From: Monarcha castaneiventris obscurior
Taxonomy: Eukaryota > Chordata > Aves > Passeriformes > Monarchidae
NCBI GenBank assembly: GCA_026261815.1
Contig: JAMPIT010000884.1
Span: forward strand, 14,397,001-14,461,000
Direction: 5' to 3'
DNA length: 64,000 nt
Shown here: positions 27,881-39,900 of the stretch, piece after piece
Layout: every line of letters starts with the position of its first letter
How positions within the stretch are numbered: position 1 is the stretch's first letter
Notes under the pieces: model-generated
The model's input: only the letters and a program-made list of their open reading frames with translations
Database searches by the model: none
Told to the model about the DNA's origin: nothing
Made by a program: the position numbers and the translations under genes

Positions 27881-28598
27881 GTCTTCCTTTTAATTCTGTT
27901 TTCTAACTTGATGTGCTTATAATATTTGCCCATTTTGCATTTTCTTGGTTTATTTATGGTAACATCTTTCAAATCATGTCAGGATCAGATGGTGACTCAC
28001 AACCACTTCATTCCATGAATCCTGTTACCCTGCCATTGAAGGAAAAGTGATTGGTTTGACAGCTTAGTCTGATGTATCTGTCAGTTGTTACTTATCACTT
28101 TTACATCCTTTGCTTACAGGTGAGTTGAGTATTGCTCCTTATCTATTTGGCCTAGAATTTCTTTATCTGCAATTCTCTCCTGTTTAAAAATCAGATACTA
28201 CATTCCCCCATTTCCTGCATTCTAGATTTCCAATCATTCTCTCATTTTCCTATTCACCCGTTCTAGATTATTTCAGCACATCCAGAAATAATAGAAAAAG
28301 TCCTTATTTTTCAAAGCAATCTCTAATTCATTCTTTGCTTATATGAATCTCATTTCTTTGCAGAGGAGAACTGAACTGCTTTTGCTTTTAAGCGAAGAAT
28401 AGAGAAAAAAACCCCTTGGGAATTCAACATCATCTTTACCATCTTTTATGTAATCCAGTAGCTAATAAGGGAACTAATAGGGGATTCTACTGGGCAGAAT
28501 CAAAATTAGCAGAATTGATCCAAAACATATTCCAACAATGTAACCAAAGACAAGGGGTTTAGTTTAATATTTTTCCTATAATGCATGGGCACACACCT

Positions 28599-28620
28599 AT
28601 ATAAATATATATATATATTA
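28599..28620 (+). repeat. (AT)n-rich microsatellite
   Basis: Seen: TATATAAATATATATATATA and adjoining bases. A broader AT-rich palindromic tract of TATA/ATAT words also lies at 23310-23355. Confidence 0.9.
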
Positions 28621-31600
28621 AACTGCATAATGAGCAATTGAAAAATCAAATTAGCAGGAAGATGAAATAGCTTGAAAGCTATTTCCAAAACACCTTTCAA
28701 CATTTGTAAAATTATTAAAATATTGGGAAAAAGCTACCTTATACTTTTTCATTGAACTGAAAAAACAGTAATTATAGTTCTGTGCCAAGTTGTTCCCAAC
28801 CTATTACAATAAATATTTTACATTTGTTTTTTTATCTTTTTCATTTATTGATCCCTATGCAAAAGTGAATTTAACATGATGCAGAAACATCAGATAGGCA
28901 AGGTTGCCCTTTGTATTTGGTGGGAGCAATTTACACACACTTCATTGATCATTTCTCTACATTCGTGTGTATACTGCAATTTTTAATATATTTTATGAAC
29001 AAAGGAAGAAGGCATGTAAAATTGTTGGGGTAAACCTGGTGACATGATAGGGCTTTTACTTTTTCAGCCTGATGAGCAGAGGAGAGGTTAAGAAATAGGA
29101 GGGAAAGGATACATAATAGTCATCTGACACCCAGAAAGTTTTAAAATTGCCAAAGGTAAAAACCAAATAACCATGACTGTAACTTTGCATTATCACCCTA
29201 AGTTTCCCAGCCCACTTAAGACTGCACCCTGGAAACGAGGAGCTCATAAATGTTAAATTAGACAGACTTTGCTCTGTGATGCAAGCCATGGCTGTGACCT
29301 AAAGCAAGAATACAGAATGCCTTTCAGTTAGAGAGTCTGTCACTCTCGTTCCCTTTGATGCTCTTCCTTCACTTTCAGGAAGAGAGCACAGGGAGTTAAG
29401 GTTTGTGGCCTGCTCCCCTGTTGTCCCTCATTTTGCAGGCACTGGAAACCCAGATGAAACCTCAAGCCGCACAAGAAGCACACACACAAAATCCCCTTCA
29501 CTTTCATCAGTAACTTTTTCCTTTATGAAAGTTTCTATCAGAGAGCCGGTGAGCCTTATTATACAGTCACCCAGCTCTGGTTTCCACACAGTCATTCAGA
29601 ATGAAGCATTATAGAAACTCCCATAAAAGGTTCCTTCATCTGAACGTGCTCTCGCCGAGGTCCTTTCTTCCTCCCACTTTGAGGTGCGGTGGAAGTGAAT
29701 GAGTCTCTGCGGGTGCTCTGGCTCCTGCAGATCACAGGGGCTCTGTGGCCCCTCATAACCTTCCTGGTTATCTTTTCTGTGGCGACAGCATCCCTACACA
29801 GACAGGGAAGGCTGAGTCAGCAGCCCAGGCCTACCACCCCTTTGTTAGAAACTTGTCCATGAACATTAGCTGTAAGCCTGTGTTCTAGCAAACTTCTCTC
29901 TCTGTCAAAATTACACACATTTATCTCATGCCAGGAGTTTCTGAATGTGGGACAAAACTTGCAGCCTCTCTTCTAACAATAGTTAAAACAGGAGACTGGA
30001 CTTGGATCTGGTCAGAGCTGCCTGAAGCAGGTGCAGCCCCAAGGAGAGAGAGAGAAGTGGTGCACATCCTTCTGTTCCTCACTGAGTATAACACAGCTGG
30101 GCCGTAGTTAACATACCAAGGACATACCTAGGTTGATTTCTTCTCAAATCACCATAAGATTGTAGACTTGTTTTGTTTCGTGCTTGCATCCTGATTAGAT
30201 TGCTGGGTGTCTGTTCTTGGGAAAGGGTTCCAAGAGCAGCAGCATTGTTTTTTGGGACTGACGGGAATCTCCTCAACAGGGTAAGAGCACATGGCAATAT
30301 GTCTGGAGCTCAGTCTGTGCTAATGTCCCTACTGCTGCTTCTGCTTCGAGGAAGCAACTGGAGACAAATTACTGGTCCTAACTTCCTAATTAAGGAAGAG
30401 CTGGAGGAAATACATCATGGGCAGTAAGAAAAAAATGAAGAAAAGGAATTTTTTTCTGGTTTATGCTTCAAATGATTCATGACTTGCAATACATCATATG
30501 CAGTCCTGGTTCAACAAGAGTCTTAGGAAAGTGTATTGCTTTAACTTGTAACCTTTTCTGAAAACTATTGGAAAATTGAGTAGCGTTTCATTTCAAAAAT
30601 GAAAGACTAAGTGAGGACAGAAGTTTAGACCCAAGAGGAACTATGCTTGTTCTACTGTTTTCAACACTTGCTAAAGATACTATTTTCACATTAGTCTTTC
30701 GTAGCTGATCCCCTTTAGTGGGACTAAAGATTGATGTGTCTATCAGCTCAGAAACATGTCTTGTTCCACTATGATTTTAAGAAGCCTGTGAGATCTAATA
30801 AAGTTTCTAGGGATGCAGAACTCGCAAACAAAACTGAAGTAACCTATCCTTAGCTTTGGCCAACTCCATGCCCACCTGAATAAATTACATGATCTAGGGG
30901 TCCATCATAAATAGGTAACATCTATGTAGCATTGTTCATAGAACAACACCCCTAAAACTGAAATAGATTAATGTTTTCCTTCTCTTCTGTTGTCATAATT
31001 TCTACAAAACCGATAGCTTCCTGAAGAAGGCTTCCATTCAGCACGCCTACCATCCTACTTCCTCCCTGAAAAAGTATCAAGAAATATTTATGACATGCAA
31101 AAAGACTTCCATTTCTAAGGATATGAAATGTGTTCTTGTAAGAAATAGAGCATTACACTTGGGTTTTCATTTAAATATGATTTCTGAAAACTAATAAAAA
31201 AATTAGAAATGTTGGTGCACTGAAAAATGACAAGTGAGAAAAAAATGCATATAAAAATATCCACAGGATAGCATGGGGAACTAAATGGGGCAAAATTACT
31301 TTTGCTTTGGAGAGAGCATTATGTAGGCAAGGCAATTTTATTATCACGGTTGGATAAAATATAAAGGGTTTTCCTAATCTCAGAGACTTCAAAAGAGACT
31401 TTTTTTGAGACAATATTAATATCAAAGCCAGTTGTCACTATTATTAAAATGTTCTTTGCTCTTCATTAGTCACAAATGATCCCCTCGACTCACAAAAAGG
31501 TACTCGGTAAATTAAAAGCTTTTATGTAACACTCCAACAAAAGTTGAATGACTCCGGAGTTAAAAGGCAACTCTTGTGTCTGTCAATATTCAAAGTGGTA

Positions 31601-31729
31601 CCCAATTTTTTCCTTTTTTAAAGTAGCAATTTCCTTGGGGTATTTATTCATTTATAGATCTATTAAGAGACTGATGAGGAATGGACGATTAATGAAAAAC
31701 TTTGTCGTTCTCAGTTCTCACAAGCAATC

Positions 31730-32200
31730 ATTAAAGGCCTGATTTTGCATTGTGGGCAGCCTGCTAGTGCCATGTAAAATCCCTCTGGAGGATAAACAGG
31801 TCTATCCATCTCCAGGGCTAAGTGAAGCCTGGATTTATGTCTGTGTGAGGGCAGAGTGGTAATTCCTCACGCTGGGTACTTTTCCTAACGCACTATGTCT
31901 AAGCACTTCAAAAGAGTTTGTTTGCTGATCGCGTTAGCCAGAACACAGCTCATCCCTCCAGTGGGCTGCATTGTGTGACTCTTAATCGCTGTTTAATTGC
32001 AGTCTCACACTGCTGAACTTAATGGGAGCTCCTCGCCCACTTGCATGGCGAAAGACTGGAGGATAGGATTATGGGATTTTCTTAATGTAGACTCAGAAAT
32101 ACCACACATGATGCGGGGAAGTCACCGGAATTTGCCCACCATGGGATTTGTGCAGTGGCTTAGAGTTTTCTTTCCACTGAGGCGTGAATGTCTCTCTGAG
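31730..32200. promoter_or_regulatory. Possible conserved non-coding block overlapping an ancient repeat
   Basis: Seen: GGCCTGATTTTGCATTGTGG (31736-31755) and CTTAATGGGAGCTCC (32018-32032) resemble the sauropsid repeat words GGCCTGATTCTGCA and CTTCAATGGGAG. The sequence between them (about 31850-32010) is richer in CpG than the surroundings and contains CTTAATCGCTGTTTAATTGC (31981-32000), a double homeodomain-type motif. Inference: an old repeat partly retained as regulatory DNA. The 121-codon open frame at 31997-32362 starts at TTG and is not credible as a gene. Confidence 0.3.
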
Positions 32201-32309
32201 GCTGAGATGTGGGGACTGAGGATCCACTGTCGGTTTTCACTTCCACATAACCGTGTTGGTGGTACCATTTTCTATTGTGTCTTTGCATTGTGGGAAGGCT
32301 GGTGCTGGA

Positions 32310-32490
32310 ATGGTAGAGGCAGCACTGAGAACCAGATTTCCAGGATTTTATGCCTGCCCTGAAACTGATTTGCCTTATGCCTTCAGTTATATCACTTTTC
32401 CCCTTTGTGCCTCATTTTTTCTATTTATAAAATGGGAACAGAAACGGTGGGCTAAGGCTGAATTAATACCTTTAGACTGCAATAGAAAGG
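32310..32490 (+). mobile_element. MIR-like SINE, nearly full length
   Basis: Seen: AGGCAGCACTGAGAACCAGA and TTCCAGGATTTTATGCCTG resemble a decayed tRNA-derived head. GTTATATCACTTTTCCCC, TTGTGCCTCATTTTTTC and TATAAAATGGGAACAG then match the MIR core and the CTGTAAAATGGG word. Head and core occur in the right order and spacing, so this is the most complete SINE in the window. It sits about 650 bases upstream of the candidate exon at 33145. Confidence 0.6.
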
Positions 32491-32494
32491 TAAT

Positions 32495-34080
32495 ATAGTA
32501 GTACAAAGTATTAATTATTATATTATCTCTCTCTTTTTAATGGATTTATATTTAATTCAGTTACAGAGAGATGCTTTGTTCGCATAATAACATTTTCTAC
32601 TGCCTTTGAGGCTCATAGGAGCAAGCTTGTGGGAAGGAAACTGGTAAGTGTTTGAATTTAGAAATGCTGCGGGTTTCAGTGTATTTAAAATGCTGTTGAA
32701 GTCGGGACGATTTAAATGTGTGAGATTTCAAATGTCTCATTGACACACATCGCAAATTCCTTCATTGCCTGAGGGAGCTACAGCAAAAAGAAAAGTTGGA
32801 GTCTTTTAGTTTCACAGTTAAGGCAGCTTTTTTTAAAGTGAGTTAATGATGGAGCATTTGCCTGTGCAGTTGTAACAGAGCAATCTGTCACTGTGAGAAG
32901 ACTCCTGGGGTGACTACCAGGACATGTTAACTAGCAATGGTACCTCCATTGTACATGACCCGTTGCTCGCCCCGGTGTTGCAATATATTCCAGCCAGATT
33001 CCTGAGTGAGAAATGGGAATGGATTCATGTTTTGAACAGAGGCACAGGCCCAACTCAGCTTGTAAAAACTGAGGGTAAGGGAATTCTGCTGAGGGAAGCA
33101 AGCTGAGGGTCTGACCAATGTTCTTTTTCTGTTCTTGCCCTCAGCATTCAGCGGTGCATCTGTTGTGTTTGTCAGGGAGCTGGCTCCTCTCGCGGCCCCC
33201 TCGTCGCACACCCGGCCACGCGCTGCGCGCGGGACACGTTGTAAGTACACACTCATTGATCTTTACTCCCTCTGATGACAGATACAAATCTGCTGTCACT
33301 GCACCTTATGCTAATGTTCAAATGAAAATGAATAGTATGCACTGAGGCACACCAGGTTGCACTTTACCTGCCTGTATACGTTTATTTGTGGATGTAATGC
33401 TGAAACCAGCCTTCTGGGCCCATCTTCATATCGCAGCTCCAGAACAGCATGAGATTTTCAGGTGTGTGAATTCCCCCTGTGTTAGAACTTGTTTTCTTGG
33501 CAAAGGAACCGAGGTCTCTGGGCTGGAAAAAGCAACCGAGTGGTCTGACAAAATTCTTGCCCTGGGTGTAGGACAATCAGGACCATTGTTTATTCCTGTG
33601 GTTTGTTTCAAGGTCACATTTTGTGTTAAATGAGACTTTCACTTATGCTGCATAGAACACGACTGGCTTGGACTCTCCCATTCATGTCATCCATGATGAT
33701 GGAGTATCAAACTGGATGCACTGGACATTTGTAACAGAAAGAAAAGTCAAAGTGAAAGAAGAGATCTGGTTTCCTACCTTTCCACCTTCATTCTGTGTGT
33801 GATGCAATTGTTAATGGAATATGGCTGGAAGAAACGTCTCAAAAATATGCAGCTATATTAAGTGAGAAAGTTTCTATAACAGTCAACAACCAAATCCCAT
33901 TTCATTCTCCAAAGCCATAATTTCAGCTGATGTCTACGTCCAAATAAAAAAGTGAAAATATGAGTAAACCAAATCCAATATATCTCATATACTCCTCCAG
34001 CTCCCAGAGGATAACATATTCCATACAGCTAATATTCTTTTCTGTTTTCTGACCTGAAACACTGGAATTACAGCTGTTGA
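32495..34080. other. Sequence flanking the candidate exon
   Basis: Apart from 33145-33240 this is ordinary AT-rich DNA. A short segment ending at 32642 is followed by GTAAGTG, a good donor word without a convincing acceptor. A minus-strand open frame across 32927-33256 arises because the CpG-dense segment lacks stops. Confidence 0.5.
33145..33240 (+). other. Candidate internal exon, 96 nt, CpG-dense
   Basis: Seen: a pyrimidine-rich tract runs from 33121 and ends in CCCTCAG at 33138-33144. A branch-point-like CTGAC lies about 30 bases before the AG. The segment ends directly at a perfect GTAAGT donor (33241-33246). It is about 68 percent GC with 12 CpG dinucleotides in 96 bases, whereas the flanks are AT-rich and nearly CpG-free. 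The length is 32 codons, so inclusion would keep frame, and all three plus-strand frames are open. The frame starting at the third base reads FSGASVVFVRELAP and then an Ala/Pro/Arg-rich stretch. I recognise no domain. Inference: an internal exon of a coding or long non-coding transcript on the plus strand. Against it: the last exon base is T rather than the usual AG ending, no partner exon is identifiable, and a GC-rich insertion could mimic this pattern. Confidence 0.4.
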
Positions 34081-34084
34081 TTGT

Positions 34085-34260
34085 GAAAAAAAATGTTTGA
34101 AATGAGAGACCCACTGCCCTTTCAGTGAAGAAATTCTTCCTGATGTCCAACTGAACCTTTCCTGGCATAGCCTGAGGCCGTTTCTTGTCCTGTTGGAAAT
34201 GTGAGGGTGTACTCTTCTCTCTGTAATCTGAAACCCAGCCTCAGGAGATTCCTCATGGGA
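34085..34260 (-). mobile_element. CR1 LINE fragment, inverted
   Basis: Seen: TTTCAGTGAAGAAATTCTTC, then CTGATGTCCAACTGAACC, TTCCTGGCATAGCCTGAGGC and TCTTGTCCTGTTGG, which in this order match the reverse complement of the CR1 3' UTR. Neither the 3' terminus nor an upstream part is present, so this is an internal remnant. It lies about 1 kb from the better-preserved minus-strand CR1 at 35242-35580. Its divergence suggests an independent, older insertion. Confidence 0.82.
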
Positions 34261-34264
34261 TCAC

Positions 34265-35240
34265 TTTTACTTTACTTTTGTCAAGATCCTCTTCAAGACT
34301 GTAAAGTGATTTTATTTTCTTGTCATACTGCTCTACACCCAAAGAAATTATTTGCACAGAAATTAACAAAATCTCATATTATCTGGAATTTTGCCCCACA
34401 TCCTCTACGGATACCAACCTCAACAAATTACTTTTCTTTCCACTCCACTATTATGAGTCTGTTCTAAACTTATTTGCCTGTGTCATGCAACTTCCCCACT
34501 TCTTCCCCATGAAATGATGATGTTTCCCCATCGTGCCCTAAGCTGAGCTCTTCTTTGTGTGTTCTACTAGAAGTTTGCCATTCATTCTGTGTCTGATTTT
34601 CTTTGTGGCTCAACAAGAGACAGCACATGCCATGGCTGATCTGGTACATTGGGCACCCTGACTGGTTGATTTGCCAGCCAGCTGAGATGAAAGAGCAGGG
34701 ATGACTGCTGTGTTCCCTGTTTTTCCCTCAAGGGAATAATTAAAAATCGTTCTCTTCTACCAGCATTTGTGGAAAATACCAACTGCCAGAAGACCTGAAG
34801 GAACTTAGACCCCTATCCAGTCTAAGATTTGACTGAAGTTGCCTCACAGGTGTGACTCACAGGCAGATCAAGCTATTTTTATTTTTAACTAGGTTCCTAA
34901 GAAAAAAATATTAAGTTGTAGTACGTTTTAGTCAAACAGAATCTGAAAAGAAGATGAAGAACCTTTATCATTTTGCCTCAGTTTTGTACACTGTCCTTAA
35001 TCTGACATATGTAGTTACACTCTGTGTGTTCTGATACAGAGCTGGTAGAGGGTATTTCTTCTTGTAAGGCCGGGTATTAATGGGCCCATTACACTACAAA
35101 ACTGCTGGGACTTCCAGATGTCACTGTAGTAAAACTAAGCAAAGGTAACCTTATGAAGTTTCTCTGAGCTGTAGCACATTCCCACACCTGCAGGGAATAA
35201 AGATACTGAAGGTACATTACAAAACTACCCTGAATGTAGA
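34265..35240. other. Sequence between two CR1 fragments, no gene seen
   Basis: Pyrimidine-rich at 34420-34600. It might include decayed continuation of the upstream CR1 fragment, but I could not align it by eye. Confidence 0.4.
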
Positions 35241-35241
35241 A

Positions 35242-35580
35242 TCATAGAATCTCCTGAGTTGGAAGGGACTCACAAGGATCATTAAAGCCTAACTCCTGGC
35301 CTTGCACAGAACACCCCGAGAACCACACCATATTCTTGCACTCTGTCAGGCCTGGTGATGTGACCACTTCCCTGGGGAGCCTCTTCCAGTGCCCAACCAC
35401 CTTCTGGGTGAAGAATCTTTTCCTGATATACAGCCTGAATCTCCCCTGACTCAGCTTCATGCTGTTTCCTCAAGTCCTGTCACTGGTCACAAGTGAAGAG
35501 CTCAGTGCCTGCCCCTCTTCTTCCCCTCACAAGGAAGCTGTAGGCAGCAATGAGGTCTCCCCTCAGTCTCTTCTGGAAGG
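35242..35580 (-). mobile_element. CR1 LINE 3' fragment (avian), 5'-truncated
   Basis: Seen: reading the plus strand, it starts with the reverse complement of the CR1 3' terminus (GAATCATAGAATC, then GTTGGAAGGGACTC). It continues through segments that follow the avian CR1 3' UTR order: CTCCTGGCCTTGCACAG, a CTGTCAGGCCTGG segment, TTCCCTGGGGAGCC, GTCCTGTCACTGGTC and CAATGAGGTCTCCCCTCAG. It is therefore minus-strand oriented with its 3' end at about 35242. Similarity fades near 35580, the usual severe 5' truncation. Compared with the CR1 3' region as I recall it, about 30 bases seem missing near 35330. It is the least decayed CR1 copy in the window, so probably the youngest. No reverse transcriptase remains. 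Confidence 0.93.
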
Positions 35581-36049
35581 AAAGAAGAATCTGGCATGGA
35601 AGGAAAAGCAATATTGCAGGGAAATCTGTGCTGCCTTGATCTTCAGTTTTCCCAGTTCTCTTATCACTCTGGATCTGCACATTACCTGGGTGTTAGGCTT
35701 TGCTTAACTAGCGAAATCATCCCTGCCTTTGCCAGAGCAGAGATACTTAGTGCCTGTTCACACACCGCTTGGTTCAGGCTATCTTGTGTTCTAATGAACA
35801 TATCACAGCAATAGCTCAGAGCTCCCCATATTTCCAAAAAGCATATGTTAAACAATGTAAGCAAAGAGAAACCGTAACAGGCTTCACTTGTCCTAACAGT
35901 CCATCTGTTTCCTACTCCCCGCTGAGCACATCTCTTTTCCTGGTTCCCTTTCAGGTGCACTCTTACCTTATGTAACGTGCTTTTTATTGGAGATTCATGC
36001 TGTGACCCTGTCAGAATTGCTACAGCAGGGGTGACCTCGGTAATGACTG

Positions 36050-36350
36050 TCCACAGCCTGCCAAGCTAAGTTGGTCAGTGTTAGCTGATTAAACTTTTAA
36101 CAACATCCCCTGTGCGATAAAGGGCAAAATGACAACTTTGCCCATCGTCAAGGTGTCTGTATAATAAACTAATTAGTAAACCACACAGTCTGTGGAGCTT
36201 TTAATGAGTGCTATCGTCTGGCCTCTGTAATAAAAACCCAGTCTGCCCCCTTTTGGGATTCAATTAAGGCACAGACTGTCATATGCTTGGCCTGGCTGAT
36301 CAATGAATCCATTCCGACCTTTGTCGGAGCTGTTTGCAAGGTCACTGGCA
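36050..36350. promoter_or_regulatory. Possible conserved non-coding regulatory block
   Basis: Seen: AACTAATTAGTAAACCACAC (homeodomain TAATTA, next to a RUNX-like ACCACA), CCTTTGT words (SOX/TCF-like), GATAAAGG, and two small inverted repeats, GGGCAAA...TTTGCCC near 36122-36145 and TCCGAC...GTCGGA at 36313-36328. No repeat similarity and no plausible coding frame. Texture is typical of developmental enhancers, but this is inference. Confidence 0.3.
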
Positions 36351-36829
36351 GTAGTGAGGGAAGCCAGCCTGGTGGTGGGGAGACAAACCCAACAGCACCC
36401 GACAGGCACCAGTATCAGCTGCTAATGTCCTCCAGGTCCTTTGACATCAGCAGAAGTTTCTCTCACACAAAGGTTAGCTGAAAGAGAATGTGGCAACATG
36501 CATATATATAAAATTTAAATATATGGGTACCAGTTCTTCTGATCAGAAAGGTTTCCCTGTTATTTGAAAGTTCATTAATTCCTTCACATCTGCATACACC
36601 TAGACACCTGTGGGGTTTTTAAGCACCAAAATATGCTATCAAATGTTTGCTCTCTAAACTGTGTTTATTGCTATGATCCAGATACACAAACAAAACAAAC
36701 ACAACAGAGTAGCCCTAGATCATACAAAACAGCCCCCTTTCCAGGTCCTTGCATACAAATAATACTTATCACTGTACAATTCCAGAAGGGGTTTATAACT
36801 GTTGAAATAATTTTTATGGTTCTCCGCTG

Positions 36830-36935
36830 CAATAGGTAACAACATTTTAATTTTACAGACTGGAAAATTTATGCAAAAAAAGAGTAAATTGTCAGACAGG
36901 CAGTGACCCAACGAGATATCCAGGAACTCTAGTGA
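36830..36935 (-). mobile_element. MIR-like SINE fragment, inverted
   Basis: Seen on the plus strand: CATTTTAATTTTACAGACTG, GAAAATTTATGCAAAAAAAG and a CAGTGACCCAACGAG word, in the order of a reverse-complemented MIR core (CATTTTACAGATGGGGAAACTGAGGC... compared word by word). Decay is heavy and the boundaries are approximate. Confidence 0.45.
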
Positions 36936-36939
36936 AGGC

Positions 36940-39900
36940 ATCTTTAAAAGTAAAGGTTTCAGCTTTCAGTCCTTTCACCTTCCATCCTCAGGAGGATAAA
37001 CAGGAATCAGGGGACTGTAGAGTGAAGACAAGACCTTTAGTGTCATTATCATCTGTCCTGACCAGTGGATAAGTACCTGAGCTCCAGGCAAGTTCTGTCC
37101 ACAGCCACACTGCCACCACAGTAGAGTCAATGATGCAGTTGGTTTTTATTACTGCTGTAGTACCAGTCTGGAACCTGCAGACCTCCCAAACATCACTTCC
37201 TACAGCCAACAAGAAAGCTCTGCATTAGGTGATATGGCAGGGCCATTAGAGACTGAGTCCTCCTGTGAAATGTGGATGCAGTCAGAAGGGCAAAAACTGG
37301 ATGGAGTTTATTAATTAATTCTGCTAACCTCCAGTGGGCCTTCTCTTCTGTCCTCTTCTTTTTTCATTTGAATTGAATAATCTCTCCTCTGCCACCTCAT
37401 AGTATTTTATAGCCTGGGGAATAAGGAGGTGTCTAAAAGGTGATTTTTAACTGCTGTGATGCAAAGAAAGGAATTAAAAAACCAAATCTGGTTGCAATTG
37501 TCTTGCTGATTCAGAAACTGAGCAATCTCAGTAGGCATAACCCACGTGAATTCATAGCAAGAAACCAAGTTCTGTTGGTCTTTAAACACGAAAAAAGCAG
37601 AAACACAAGGTGATTAGAGTGATGCAATAGTGGTGCCTAGTATTTGCATTCCTGCTATTTGCATGCCATTAGAGGTGGAAAACAACAGAAATGCAGAACT
37701 TTGCCTTTTCTAATGTAGGCAAAGTAGCACTTATCTGCTCACCCTTGACTATTCAGTTACAGCAGGCAGACAGTTTACTTAGTTATCAAACAAAAAGTGT
37801 ATTAAGTATATATTTTTTAAAAATTATTCTTCATTATCACTACTCCAGTGACTCCATCCTATGCCTCTCTGAGTCTCTCGCTGTTTTTCTCTGGCACTTC
37901 TGCATGTAACCAGTCTTGCATTACTTATTGTGACTCCTACCTATACTTCAGTTGCCACTCTGTTCCTCTCTTACCAGAACTGTTACAAGTCACAAATCCC
38001 TGCTGACATTTAGGACACGATTTTCTGTACACCCAACACGTTTCAGCAGCAAGTTGCTAATCCCAGCTCTCTGCTAAGGCCCCCCACTTTGCTACAGCTT
38101 GGGACCACTCTGCATTATTCCTTCAGCTGTTGCCTCAAAAACACAAAGGAAAAGGTGCTCACAGCCCAGGATGGCTTGTGAAGCAGACAGCAGGTGAAGC
38201 AATCACTAAAGGAACATAATTCTGTGTTTCTCAGGAAAGTTCAAACAGTTATTTTTGCTGGGGCCAGCCTTGCTCTTCCACACCAGCCTATAAGGCACCA
38301 GCAGGAGGTTTTTTTATCTGGTAGGTGTCACTCTGCTTTCCTCCTTCCAAATGCAGCTACAGCAATTAGTTTCAGAATTTAGCCTGTTAAGATGATTGAG
38401 AGGTAAGGAGTCGCTCGAAGGGGAGATTTATAAAAAAGAAAAGAAGAAAAAGCAAACATCAATTTACTAAAAATAAAACTGAGAATCTTTGCTTTTTAAT
38501 TTTGGAATTCAAGTAGGAAAAATGAACACTTAATTAAATGTTGTGATTCTTTTGCCCCTCTCTGGGTAATTCGACACTTAAACCAGGAATATTATATTAA
38601 TGTATTGTTTATTAAAACTAACAGAGTCAAATCTGAACTTAGATTTTGATGCCTCGGATTGAAGACAGACCAACATATCTGTGTCTCATTTCACAGAAAA
38701 TGTGTATTTTGGTACTGTCTTCTGCTGTTTCTGGGATGGCTACAGGGCACTGGAATATGTTTCTTTCTGTTGTATAATTTTTTCAAGCAATAACCTGTGA
38801 CCAAAGGTAACATATTTTGATAATTCTAATTATGTTACTCTTTGCTGTTGAATTAACCCTCAGAGGTATAAGACAGGTTATAAGTTATGCCTATATGGTC
38901 TTGCCAGCCTCAAGACTCTAGACACATATATTTGTGCAGTAGTATGTTATATGCTTATAGAGAAAAACTTCAAAATTTTGCAAAGAAAAAAAACTGTGGA
39001 AAAGGTACACATAGATGTAAAACAAATTTAAGATTAAATAAGTTTTTCATTAAAAAATAGCTTAAAACATTCTGTGTTCATTCTGCATCAAGAGTTTAAA
39101 ACTTTGAGGAAATAATATAAAATAATTAGTGTTTCATGGCATCATTTCTGAGTTCTGTCCCTTTACATCAGCTGCCCATTTACAGCCCTAAACTTAGAAA
39201 CAACAAACATCATACACTTAGATGCTATCAACCTAATTCTTACCAAATGAACAAAGCTGTTTTGAAAATTTACTGGCCCAGACCCCACATGCAAATCTCA
39301 TAGCTTAACTAAGGAAGTTACTGTGTGTAATCTAATTAGCTCTTGTCTATGGTGAAATTTACTTTTCCTTGGGTTTGCTGGTGGCTGGAACAGTACTCAG
39401 ATTAATATGCAAGGAGACATCATGGAGTTCAATGACTTGTGTCTCCCTTAAAAGTCACACACAAACTTTGAGCAGTTTGACTTTTTGGCTAATGGAATCA
39501 CCACAAATACTCCACTGCAGCCTGGCTGCACCCACCACTAGAGAAGAAGAGGAAGAAGGTGCTGTGATTGCAGGTTTCCACTGTATTCAATCATTATTCA
39601 CTGTGGGTCTTTCCTCCCCAGCCCCATGGAAACCAGCCCTTCCTCCCAGCTGTATTAAGTGGCAGATGACCGAATAATATAAAATTTCTAGCTACCCTTT
39701 TCACTCACGTTGCAGAATAATGGAAAATATTTTAGGCTAACTCTCTGAAGATGCATACTAAAGATCAAGACAGTAAAAATAAATATCCCGTAAGCTAAAT
39801 CTTTCTTTTTTATGCTTTGCAGAGGCATTTTGCATCACCCCTTAAGCAGCTGTGGCTGTGCAAGATGTGGTTTATCCACAAGGGTGCTCTCTGCACAGAA

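Larger units (their letters stand above)
27650..31725. other. AT-rich sequence, no gene seen
   Basis: Includes the T17 run, the AT microsatellite and a slightly CpG-richer patch near 29640-29830 (GTGCTCTCGCCGAGG, GAGGTGCGGTGG) that is too weak to call an island. No RNA gene or repeat family recognised. Confidence 0.55.

Noticed and set aside
31997..32362. 121-codon open frame
   Set aside because: It starts at TTG, covers ancient repeat words and the head of a MIR-like SINE, so it is not a gene.
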